From Marthasterias glacialis (lineage: Eukaryota; Echinodermata; Asteroidea; Forcipulatida; Asteriidae): a stretch of 64,000 nucleotides of DNA. Shown one piece after another: positions 53,980-64,000 of this stretch. The stretch lies in NCBI GenBank assembly GCA_911728455.2, contig OU452236.1, forward strand, positions 7,868,171 through 7,932,170, written 5' to 3'. Position 1 is the stretch's first letter. Each line of letters opens with the position of its first letter. The notes under the pieces were generated by a model that worked only from the letters and a program-made list of their open reading frames with translations, made no database searches and was not told the origin of the DNA. Position numbers and translations under genes: made by a program.

Positions 53980-54229
53980 CTGGTGGGTTTATAAAATAAA
54001 ATAAGGACGACAAGATTTTGAGGAAAGTGATTCATGAGGAATGCTAAATTCTGTGAAATTGTAGACGCAGCTGCTGTTTGTTGTGCGGGACGGCTGTACT
54101 GATGGGGCAAATGTTCACGGTATAATGTAATGAGCATAAATCATGTTCATGCACTGGCGGTAATAATCCTCTTTCTTCGCAGCTCATTTTTAAGGGCAAT
54201 TCCACGGTTATTCACGCAGGACTCATACT

Positions 54230-54335
54230 TCATGGAGGCAACGGAGGAAAAACACCCCCTGGTTACTGCCTCAGTGCCCCGTGAAATGTTCCAGTAGAAA
54301 TTTAGGTTTCTCTCACACAGAGGTGCCTTGATCAA
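54230..54335 (+). repeat. Dispersed repeat family G
   Basis: catggaggcaacgg, cccctggttactgcctcagt, gccccgtgaaatgttccagt and tttctctcac match 37955-38045. Confidence 0.6.
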
Positions 54336-54494
54336 TTACAAACAACCTTGCCTACACAAGAACACCATGCTTCTCCATGTTACATTGACAACGGGTTATC
54401 AGAATTCTTGTTTGCTGAATGTTTTTACGTCTTGACACATAGGGTCAGTGTAACGCGAGTCACTGTACAAATGTCCTTAATCACTTAACGCGGT

Positions 54495-55926
54495 AACACA
54501 CCCGGACTTTTCATTGTGCAGTGTCCATCGTGCATGCACTCACGGTGATATGCTTTGTTTGCACTGATACAAACAGGAACAAAGGGTACTGGAATTCATG
54601 TTTGAAATCTCCCTTTTGTCAGGGGTTATTGTCTATTCCCCAATACCAGAGCTTTGTCCTTTTGTCTGACAAACAAGGATTACGAGAGATTGAAAGGCTG
54701 CCACAATTGTTTTCCACTGTACTCAGCATGGCAGGTAAGTCAGAGATTCCAGCATGCCATTGCCGTTCATCGGTCGCGGCTTATGGCCAATTCAAGGTGA
54801 ACAAAAAGCACACTTTCTCAAAATGTAATCACGGTTTCATTGTGACAACGCTATTCTCAACAACAACAAAATTGCTCCAAAAATTGGACAATTTTTCAGA
54901 AATCCCTAGCTGAAGTGGTTAAGAATACACTGTGTATTTTACAAAGAACCAGGATTAGAATATACGTCTGAGTCCACCAAAACAACTTTTGCCGTACCAC
55001 AAAAACACCTGAACCCAAACGTGGTCAAAGTTACTTGGTTACATTTGATGTGATCTGTCCCATTCCAGTTAAAAGAGGAAGGTAGTATGATCCTCTATTT
55101 AAAGCCGATCAGAATTCAGGAATCATAAAACAAGATGGTGATAAAATTGTACAAAAAAGACCTCTAAGTGAAACCTCGGTAGTGAAATATGCCAAGAAAA
55201 AAGAAACAAAAAACGCTGATGCAGAGGGTTTCCATGAAATAAATCCTTCAACGTCATGAGCATGGCCAGAGCCATGCTCCACACAAAATCAAGCCAGATA
55301 TATGAGGAATTAAAAACTGAACTTCACTACTCATAACCTTTTGGAGAAAGCAAATGCCCATTAGCCGTCTTTATAACCTTCTGCAAAAATGAATGCTTTA
55401 TGCCAGTTTAAATGACGTACTCATCACAACATCGGTTCAAACAATATCTACACATAATAGAAATGATTTTATGACATTAGACGTCAATTATCAAACATTA
55501 ACCACTTATCCAAATTTCAATCAGCCACTCACCACTTAATTCCAAAAATTGTCCGTGTGACCTACGGAGATTAATTTTCAGAATTTTACTGTTTTTCAGA
55601 GTTTTGTTGAGAACATCGTTGTCATAATAAAACCACTTCTTAACCAAGTAAAGACAACGACGGTTCTCATAAACTGTTCCGGGATTTCTTTTTCTCTTTC
55701 GAGAAAATGTGGCTTTTGTTTACTGTGAATCGGCAAAACCTTGGCTGTAAGCTGTGGCCGATAATCATGCTGGAATCTCAGACTCACACAATAACTCCCG
55801 GAAAAAAGGGAGACTTGGAACACCAAACTCCAGTACCCTTTGTCTCTCTTAGTTACGGGGCAAACAAAAGCGTAACACTGTGAGTGCATGCACTATTCAT
55901 GCTACACAGTGGAATGTCCGGTCATG
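54495..55926. mobile_element. Large inverted-repeat element, arms about 400 bases
   Basis: The left arm (about 54495-54915) and right arm (about 55590-55926) are diverged inverted copies. Shared on reading each inward: gcatgcactcac, acaaagggtactgga, agtctccctttt / aatctcccttttg, gagattccagcatg and atgacaacgatgttctcaac / gtgacaacgctattctcaac. The middle 670 bases are AT-rich with no transposase visible. Confidence 0.72.
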
Positions 55927-55929
55927 TTT

Positions 55930-56850
55930 ACAAGTCTGCCACTAGCATCCCTGGGCATTAAAAAATAAAAGAAGTCTTTATTAGACTTCCGTTTGCGTAT
56001 CAGTAAAAGTTTTGCTTGTATACACATCTTCCGGCATTGACCGGTTTTTGATAAAGTCTCAGAAGTAAACCTCGAATTACTTTTCAAATGGACAGACACC
56101 TGGAAAAGTTACCCTTGCGTGGGACGCACACAGGTCAAGTCTATAAACCAAAACATTTTCTGAGAAATCACTTGGGAAAAATGTTCTGATTGCAGAGACT
56201 TTAGGGTGCACTTAGGCTCCCTACACCAGCTTTATCTCTTCCCAGTGTAACTTATATCTTTCTCTAAAAGCATTTCTCAGTACACCCCGAGAAGTAGAGA
56301 TTGCCAAAAGACCAAACAATTTAGTTTCTTCCCCAAGCCAGCAATGGGAACCAAGAAGTAGGTCACAAACCGATAAATTAATACTGCCCCATTTCCCCCA
56401 CCCTTCTCTACGAACCAAAAAGAAAACATCCTCAAGCGAAAGGAAATTGATATGATAGTCAATTTCATTTCTGTATTAGTAATGGATAATTCAATATTTG
56501 GGAGGTATTGAAGAGCAGAATAATTTCTTTCTTTCCAAACGGTGTGTTTGAATCCACTTTCGGGGATTTAACCCTTGGCCGGTGCGACGCAGGGCTATTT
56601 ATTTTATGAAGACGGATTTATTTGATTGAATATACTGTTTATGAGGGAAGTCAATTCAACACCAGAGGACTACATATTGCTTTTAATCAAATGTGGGCTG
56701 TGGAGGAACTGATGCCTGCATGCTCCGATAAATCAGGCAGAATAAACCCAATGGATTGAACATAAAAACCCCAGCAAGCTGGAAATAACAGGGAAATAGA
56801 AGACACCGTGAGCAATTTACTGACTGACAACAGTCTTCCTTGACACGTAA
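55930..56850. other. No exon seen upstream of the first visible SCAI exon
   Basis: Nothing supported. Minus-strand frames at 56221-56468 lack a recognisable domain. Confidence 0.45.
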
Positions 56851-56854
56851 TAAT

Positions 56855-56998
56855 CAGGCTCCAATTTCGTTAAGCCTGTGTGCACAAAAATTTGCTAAGC
56901 ACAGAAAAATCCTGCCTAGCAGAAACAGGTTACCCCACTCACTTTTCACAGAGCAACAAAATTTGCTTAGCAGTATTTTCTGCTAAACAGCTTTATGA
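56855..56998. mobile_element. F2 foldback element
   Basis: aatttcgttaagcctgtgtg, ttgctaagcacagaaa, gcctagcagaaacagg and cagctttatgaaa. It ends exactly where the F1 element starts. Confidence 0.6.
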
Positions 56999-57147
56999 AA
57001 TGGGAGAGTTTTGAGGATGCTAGATGGCACCAGACTTACCAGGTATGTTCTTTGTTCTCAGGAATGTGCGCATGCTCATAACTATGCAAAAAATGGAAAT
57101 TTACCTGGTGAGTCTGCTGCCACCTATCGTCTCCCAAAGTCTCCCAT
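56999..57147. mobile_element. F1 foldback MITE
   Basis: gggagagttttgaggatgct then agatggcaccagacttacca at the left; ctggtgagtctgctgccacc and aaagtctcccat at the right. Confidence 0.8.
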
Positions 57148-57919
57148 TAGGCCCAGGTCTCGATTTCATAGCATTGCTAAACAGAAAGTTTTGCTTAATA
57201 GACATTTTACATCCTGAGTAAAGACGTTAGGAAGAAACCAGTCACACAGAGGGAAACATCACATCAAATTTAGCCAAGCAGGCTGATTCCGTTAAAGTTG
57301 TATTGCCTAATTTGTCACAAAAAAAAACACGAAAGCTTGAATTTTTGACAGATGATGTTTCAAAACAAAATAAAAAACTAAAAACGATTTTGCAATACAC
57401 TGTATGCCATGCACAATATACTTAGAACATGCAAATTGTTTGTGCATGACTGATGATAAGGTGAGATAATGTCAAATCCTGACAATAAGTCATTTGTATC
57501 TTTTAACTAATACTAATCATTGACGTTTAAGTATAATTAACAAGCAGCTGTATACACCAGGCCCTCGCTTGACACTAACATAATATATGTAACACATAAA
57601 CCTTTAGCTCAATAAAACAGCTCAGTAAAATTTGATTTCAGGTGAGGTCCGAGATGGCAGGTTTGAGTACTGCTACAGCCAGATCATTGCAGATAAAGAT
57701 TTTCCTTCAACGTTCAATCTGATGACAACTGCAACAGCCAAAGCAGAGGTCTCGACCTACTATACATGTAGTGTTTGTGATTAAGGTTTCCACTCTGGAA
57801 GTAAAATTGGCTAAGCAGTTATTTTCTGCTGAACAACTTTATTCAAATTTGGTCTCGGTTACAACTAAAATGCTATGATATACGTGTAAGTTATATAATA
57901 GATGTTAATTTTAGCATCT

Positions 57920-58275
57920 GGGATAAAGAATATTATTAACTGATGTGTGTTAAGTACTGTATACTCTGTGCTTTCCTGTGTCCTGAGGAAAAAAATCTGA
58001 GGGCATATTCCTCGGGTTGGATTTGAACCCACGCCCCCCGCCATTCTATAGAACTAGAAGATGTCTTACCAACCACACTACCAAGATTGCCTGACAGCCA
58101 GAGGCAGTTTGAATCCTATTAGCAGCGGGTACCGCAAACATTATATAATAGATGGTAAATTTTGCATCGGGGATAAAGAATATTGTTTGTGTTTTTACCC
58201 ATACACCGATGTGCCTATACTCATTGCTTTCCGAGTCCTGTGACAAAAAAAAAATCTACAGGCATATTCCTACGT
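57920..58275 (-). mobile_element. SINE family B, dimer-like arrangement
   Basis: On the minus strand a headless body (58275 to about 58150, with gagtcctg-type and ggggataaagaatattg words) is followed by a tRNA-like head (gtggttggtaagacatctt, gggttcaaatccaacc) and a second body to about 57920. The same order occurs at 61515-61870. Confidence 0.65.
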
Positions 58276-58299
58276 GTAAGTTGTGACGGGTTCCCAAGT

Positions 58300-59285
58300 A
58301 AAGTCTACTTAGTAAATTCAATTTGTATGATAATATTTTCAACTTAGTAGTCCTTTCCTAAATCTGATTAATGGTAAGCAACTTTTGCTTCCAATAACAG
58401 AAAGGAAAAAAGCAACAAGAAAACTTTTGTGGTATGTATGCGAGTTTAGAGTTTGCATTAACTGCGTCACTCATTTATCAATATTAACTACAAGCGAGTA
58501 AGTTTGCCTTTTACATTGCCTACGGCAAAGCAGTAGTTATGAAATAAAAATTCCACTACAGGGACACTCTGTTAACACCAAAACATTCGCCAACAGGCTT
58601 TATGAAATTGAAACCAGGTTTATGAGGTATCATTTTTGTTTAATTCAGCAAGCCTTGAAACGTTATATTTTTCAAGATATTCTATGTTGGTTGATGTGTT
58701 TATTACGGAAGTTATGAAAATACTCAAACAAATTGGACATAATTTAATAACTCCTCATTTGCTCGGAAGAAAATTTATCGCCTAAAGTTACACTTTCAGT
58801 AGTTGAAGTTTGTGAGTAATTTTTTTCTAAACAGATCTCGCTGTCAAACTTTGGGAGTATTAACTGAATGGCAGAAATTCTGTACAGGCTCATCTTTAGA
58901 TATTTTATGGAATTCGCAAAAAAAAAAATTTAAAGAGCACTTTGTTTTTCCAATAGATTCATCATTACCATCATCATTGATCAGCCGAGGCCAGAGCATT
59001 GGCAAGCACCCTCCACAAGGCCTTATCTTTGATTAGGAATGGCAGGTCTGCCGATCAAGGTTTTCACAAATGAGTTTGGTGTTAAGTCTTCCTTGGTTTC
59101 CCTCTGATTTTCTTTCCGTGTGTGGGTGTCCACAAGATTCATTCCTGCCCATACTAGACCCAAACAAGAGTTTTCAATAACCACACCATACGACCAACCA
59201 GTGCAAACGTCACAGAATTCTGTTGTCATGCTATAACTGAAAACAATAACATGTTTATGCTTTGTCAGCTATTTCATGCACATTC
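58300..59285. other. No gene seen; possible LINE 3' fragment
   Basis: The stretch at about 58965-59030 (catcattgatcagccgaggc) follows a cat-repeat and could be a retrotransposon tail; this is weak. There is no supported exon. Confidence 0.35.
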
Positions 59286-59650
59286 ATGCACTGGACGCAA
59301 GCTCTGGAGTTTCTGATCAGTAGAGTGTGGGTTCGAGTCCTGGTCGTGACACTTGTGTCCTTAAGCAAGACACTTAACCATTATTGCTTCATGCTTTGGA
59401 TAGGATGTAAAGCCGTTAGGTGTTGTGTAATAAATGCAAGAAAAGGGGTTTGCCTTGGTGTTTTCTGGTATGGTTGGCTGCAAATTGTGCCACAGCACCT
59501 TGTAAATTGTTACATGGTGCTATGTAATTAAATGGGTCTTATAATTCGAACACAGCTCTGCGCACCTTGTAGAAACAATATTACTGAACACTTTGAGATG
59601 CCATGTGGGTGTGATAAAATGCTATATAAGAACTGAGTATTTATTATTCA
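59286..59650 (+). mobile_element. SINE family A, nearly full length
   Basis: ctggacgcaagctctggag, tgtgggttcgagtcctggtc, gtgacacttgtgtccttaag and gacacttaaccattattgct, ending gctatataagaactgagtat then tattatt. Confidence 0.78.
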
Positions 59651-60214
59651 TATTGGGCTTATTTGGATTCAGGCAATCGAAGTAAGCAATGGTGAACTGT
59701 GGGGTTTTCAAAGGCTATGCGATTTTGACAGTTTTTCAGATGGAAATATTTCTCTGGAGGATTGGTACTGATATGAACTTAATATAATCGGTGACCATTC
59801 AGATTGAAACTTATTCCTAGATGTTTTTCCCTCTTAATCACCAATCCTATACTTTCCTTAAAAAAAGAAAAATACAACATTTACTTTTTAAAAATCAATC
59901 ATCATTCTAAATTCCAGATAATTGATTTCAGAGGGTTTCCTGTTTGCAATGTTCGAATCCCGTTTCTAATTCGGGAACAAAATACCTCCATTCCTCATGG
60001 ATCAATTTTGATATAAACCAGGTGCAGCTGGGATTCTCCCGCATGACTTTTTACCGTATAAAAATAGAACATCGTCAGGCGGACATGGATTCATCATTAT
60101 CAGACCTTGGTTGAAACGGTGTTGTTTCAATCGCTCATCACATGAAGAAACTAATTCATCGTGATTAAAGCGAGATAGAAGTTAACTATGCTGAAAAAAG
60201 GGAAGAAGAGAAAA

Positions 60215-60215
60215 G

Positions 60216-60250
<35 letters not shown>
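60215..60250. repeat. Poly-A run and adjacent SINE-like stretch
   Basis: A run of about 28 A. The next 150 bases, read on the minus strand (acaacatacgggacctacaa, aaaataccgaagacatacgg), resemble a SINE or LINE 3' part, but I found no clear second copy. Confidence 0.55.
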
Positions 60251-60251
<1 letters not shown>

Positions 60252-60427
60252 AGACATGTTTGCGAATTGACTACCGTATGTCTTCGGTATTTTGGATCAC
60301 CGCTGTATCCTTTGGATGGAACATAAAGTTGTAGGTCCCGTATGTTGTGTAATGCGCGTAAAAGAACCCAGTGCAATGATCCCAAAGAGATCACCTTCAC
60401 CCCAGTGTTCCTGATTTGTCAAAACTG

Positions 60428-60590
60428 TGGGGCATTCTGGACCCAAATTTTGCAAGTTTGGACGAAGTACGCCGAATTAAAATGAGGTCCTCTGAATGTG
60501 TTTTATTTGATGTTCATGTTTGCTTTTAAAAGCTCTACTGTGCAATCCGAAGCATTTTAAATGGTTTTATTTTATGATTTTTGTGAATTT
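60428..60590 (+). repeat. Dispersed repeat, inverse of 2670-2820
   Basis: ggcattctggacccaaattt, tgaggtcctctgaatg and gctctactgtgcaatcc correspond to the 2.7 kb copy. Confidence 0.6.
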
Positions 60591-61077
60591 GATCTTAAAT
60601 CTTAACAAAAAACAAAAAACAATAAGCGAAAAAACTACAACAAATCACTGGATTGTGCCTCATGGGAGACTCCTGAGCAGATAAATCCACAGTCAAGATC
60701 CCCTTTATCTTTCTAAAATACAAAATGTACTAATTGGTTTTTAATTTGTTATAAAGCTTATAACAAAGCAATCTAGCCAAAGTTGGTGTCAGTTAATAGT
60801 TTCCCATAGCTAATGAAACTGGGCAAGGTTGTGAAAATTCAAATTGATGATTGAGGCAAAATTTGTGCAGTCTGCAAACTGACAAGATTGCAGTGCCAAC
60901 ACAAATACATGACAAGTCCCTCTACACATGCAAATTGTGAGTTCCTGGTGCAAAGGTGTCAAGGAAAAAGCTCATAAATGACACAAAAGACCACTGTTTT
61001 ATTAGAATTTCCTTTGTGGCAAGTCTTCACAGTGAGGTGATAATATTGGCAAAAAAAAATAGCACAGTGGTCGCTGA

Positions 61078-61490
61078 AAGTAGCGTTTGGACCTTCCTCA
61101 ATCCTTCAAAATCCTCCAAAATGAGTTTGTGCATGAAACTCACTGCCTCAATCCTTCAAAGTCCTCCAAAATGAGTTTGTGCATAAAGAATCCTTGTATA
61201 TAAAAACGTACGACTGAAACCAGACAAGACAAAGCACATGTACCCAGCATACCATTATACATACAGGAATAAATTTCCCTCATTATTCATTGTCCTCCGA
61301 AATCCTCCAGGGTCCTCCATAGTCAATTTTCATTACACCCTCAATCTACCACAATCCTCCAGGATCTCAATCCTCCACAATTCTCCATGTATCAAATGTC
61401 AACCTTCCTCAATCTTTCATGATCCTCCAATTGGTGATTTTCGAATGTGCCTCAATTCCTCCAAATCCTCCAGAGGATTATGGAGGAATT
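61078..61490 (+). repeat. Minisatellite of CCTCAATCCTCCA-like units
   Basis: Many variants of cctcaatcctccaaaatcc. A 60-base block containing aaatgagtttgtgcat is duplicated at about 61083 and 61145. Confidence 0.82.
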
Positions 61491-61514
61491 AGGCAGGTTA
61501 AGGTTTTAATAGAT

Positions 61515-61870
61515 GTTAAATTTGGATAGATGTTAAATTTAGATATAGAATATTATTTGTGTCTTTTACTGTATACTCAGCACTTTCCCGAGTCCTGTAA
61601 ACATTTTTTTTACAGACATATTACTTGGGTGGGATTTGAACCTGAGACCTTTGCCATTCTAGAGCAGATGTCCTACCACAAGACCACTGAGATTGCCCTG
61701 TGCGTAGAGCCTGTCCGAATCCATTATTTTAGCAGTGAGTACCGCAATGATTTTAATCCATGTTAAACTTGCATCGGGGATAAAGAACATTATTTGTGTT
61801 TTTACCCACACAACGATGTGTGTTAAGCACTGTATACTCAGTACTTTCCTGAGTACTGGTCAGTATGATA
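61515..61870 (-). mobile_element. SINE family B, dimer-like arrangement
   Basis: Same order as at 57920-58275: headless body (61870-61755), then head (gtggtcttgtggtaggacat, caggttcaaatcccaccc), then body to about 61515. Confidence 0.68.
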
Positions 61871-62402
61871 GGCAACTGTGCATAGTTGGGGAAAGCAATA
61901 AAAAAAAAAGTAAAGGTACACTATGTAAACAATCTTTCTAATACATTTTTAGGGTTGAACCAGTAGTGTAACAACTCAAAGTTGTGATCAGTATGCTCTG
62001 CTCACCTTCTAAAGAAAAAAAACAACCAAAAAACGCTCAGTCTAAATTCATGGCCAAACGTAGTGCTATAAGTTGTTTAAAGTCACTGTATGCCTTTGTG
62101 TAACTCATATGAATGATGGATCAACCATGGATTTAGTTCTGAAGAGCCAAAGCATAATGGTTATGAAATGTTTACATTTGGTATTTCAGGACTAACAGCA
62201 TCTCATGGTCATCATCCTGTCTTGAAGAGTTTATCTGCTCTAATGTTGATTACCTAAAAGACAGGTGGGCAGTCACTTGAAGGCCTTTCTTCTCTCAGAA
62301 TTAATCCTATTGTCTCCTCATTTTCTCTCTTCTTCAGTTACTGTAGCAAGTAAGCTGACATTTTGAACAGTATAAACATTGTTGTGTGACACTATTATGT
62401 GA

Positions 62403-62592
62403 CAAACTGGGTTGATTTGATCCTCAGATAGATGAGAATAAAAACATAAAAAAGACCAGGTTAGCATTTCTTAATATATAGAATGTTTAAAGACATCACA
62501 TCACAGTGATATCACGGCTGATGTTCCTGTCGTCTTTACTTTGAATGCCATTACACTATTCCCGAGAAGTGTCTGGCGGTGGGCGTCACATA
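62403..62592 (+). repeat. Dispersed repeat family H, copy 3
   Basis: gatgagaataaaaaca, gacatcacatcacagtgata, gaagtgtctgg and gggcgtcacat match the copy at 33.68 kb. Confidence 0.7.
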
Positions 62593-62964
62593 TCTATAAA
62601 ACAGTCTTCTTAAAATGCTAGACCTATGATTATTTATTTACGGTCATAAAGCTGAGGAATTCTCAAGAGTGTCCAGCATGATAACACTCAAGCCTGAAGA
62701 ACCCTGTCGGGACATGATGAGAAGGCAATGAAGAAATTTGTCCAATGTGGAAGGACGAGTCCAACAATGGAAAGAACTACTACATAATCAGAAGGGGGCT
62801 AGACACCCATGGATGCCCATATGGAAGGCTTCCAGTCCAAGGTGGGATTCGAACCACGTTCCACATAAGTGAAAGTCGGGGGAAGATACCACTGTGTCAA
62901 AATTATTTTTGAATCTATTATTTCATATTCAATGCTCTTCAAGATGACATGATTACTCCTGGGT

Positions 62965-63150
62965 CCTATTTCATGGAGCTGCTTAAGCAGAAAATATTGC
63001 TTAACAAATTTCTGCTAAGCAAAAAAAAGCAGGATGCCAGTCACAGATGATACATGTGACATGCTATTTTGGCTGGTAACCTTATTCTGGTAAACATATT
63101 TTGCATTGCTTAGCTACTTTTTTAAGCAGCTCTATGAAATTGGGCCCAGG
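62965..63150 (+). mobile_element. F2 foldback element, best copy
   Basis: gggtcctatttcatggagct then gcttaagcag at the left; ttaagcagctctatgaaatt then gggccc at the right, inverted repeats of each other. Inside lie gcaggatgccagtcacagat and ggctggtaaccttattctgg. Confidence 0.8.
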
Positions 63151-63329
63151 TCATTAGGTCAAGATCTGTCATGTTCCCCGTGTGCAATGGCAATAATGAA
63201 GACTGATTAAGGGGATCAGACTATTTTGTCCTTCCAGCCTCAGTATGGTTTACACTAATTTGCACTGATGAAAACCACTACGGCCACACCATGATGGCGG
63301 TCTCTTAACACCATGGTCTTATAACCTGT

Positions 63330-64000
63330 ATGAAACCCCATGGATGACTTGACAATCAGAACATATTAAAGTTAAACACACTTAACAGCTCAACCATGAG
63401 ATGATTTTGTCTTTCGGTTTACCGACCAAAAATGGTTCCGCTTGCCCGTCCACTGGAAAATTTTACGATCAAACCTCCATTCTGTCAGAAAGAGACGCTA
63501 GAATGCAGCATCTGTTGAAGTCATCCGACATTGACAGCTACATGGCCGGACACAAGCTAAAGCAACAGACGGTAGCTGTCACAGTAACTATGAAAGCTAG
63601 TCTTGATTCCTCCTTTGCTTTTTGTAATCCTCGCTCTCTCTCCCTCGCTCTCGCTCTCGCTCTCACTCTCTACCGATCCAATCAATAGACTTTCCAGGCT
63701 TGCTTCTTTGCAATGAAGGCCATTTTCAGGCTCGGCTTCATCGAGTCTTCGTCTCTGTCTTCGGGATGCGGGAACACGACGGATCAATACGCGACTTCCT
63801 CGCTGCACTCTTAGAGTTGGAGTGGAAAGGGAACCGCGAGCCGCCGGTCTGACAAACCTGTCACCTTAGCAATGTTCAAGACACTCGTTTAATCACTTGG
63901 GATCTCTGCCCAGTAGATTTCGACACACAAGGGAAAAAAAGAAAAGGAAAAAAGGCAGAGTAGCTGGACAAAATGAGCATTTTTTTCTTTCTTTCATCTG
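63330..64000. other. Locally CpG-rich region, possible promoter or first exon
   Basis: A (CTCG/CT)n run lies at 63630-63672 and a CpG-dense stretch at about 63775-63855 (nine CG in roughly 80 bases). Open frames on both strands (63401-63688 plus, 63557-63808 minus) have no recognised domain. It could be a 5' region of a gene to the right, or of SCAI, but the reading does not match the SCAI N-terminus. Confidence 0.3.

Noticed and set aside
54521..54913. 130-codon open frame, possible gene
   Set aside because: It lies in one arm of an inverted-repeat element. The other arm and the 50.3 kb copy do not keep the same protein, so the frame is probably incidental.
63401..63808. Opposing 95- and 83-codon frames with an SESESE run
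   Set aside because: The run comes from a (CT)n repeat; no domain is seen and the frames overlap on opposite strands. Kept only as a possible promoter region.

Overview
This is ordinary animal nuclear DNA. It has widely spaced multi-exon genes with GT-AG introns, AT-rich noncoding sequence, frequent microsatellites, and many tRNA-derived SINEs and short foldback elements. The gene content and repeat style fit a marine invertebrate deuterostome, most likely an echinoderm, but the species cannot be read from the window. I see no operon, phage, CRISPR array or bacterial system.

Three conserved genes could be rebuilt exon by exon with matching splice phases. (1) Minus strand, 1753-20974: the first four coding exons of a frequenin/NCS-1-like calcium sensor, including a 25-base micro-exon; its 3' half lies off the left edge. 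(2) Plus strand, 25460-30965: a complete nine-exon delta-aminolevulinic acid dehydratase gene (ALAD, 332 codons), with both active-site lysines and the three zinc cysteines. (3) Minus strand, 40579-53979: the last eight coding exons (368 codons) of SCAI; its 5' exons were not found and probably lie beyond the right edge. An intronless 265-residue Myb/SANT-like DNA-binding protein sits at 23965-24762, just upstream of ALAD. A decayed, frameshifted LINE reverse-transcriptase tail lies inside a SCAI intron near 45.5-45.9 kb.

Most of the rest is dispersed repeats. There are at least four tRNA-derived SINE families (A-D here), at least two abundant foldback MITE families (F1, which carries splice-donor-like CAGGTAAAT, and F2, built on TTAAGCA), and several other inverted-repeat elements. 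Minisatellites occur at 16.1-16.6, 39.1-39.5 and 61.1-61.5 kb. Several elements are nested, so their relative ages can be read. Two splice acceptors (SCAI at 41.78 kb, ALAD at 30.9 kb) directly abut microsatellite sequence.

The genes do not form a pathway. ALAD is haem biosynthesis, SCAI is a nuclear transcription cofactor, and the calcium sensor is a signalling protein. Their human counterparts ALAD, SCAI and NCS1 all lie on chromosome arm 9q, so the grouping may be old linkage. The most notable signals are this linkage, the transposon nesting, and the repeat-built splice sites. I did not find a convincing new biological system.
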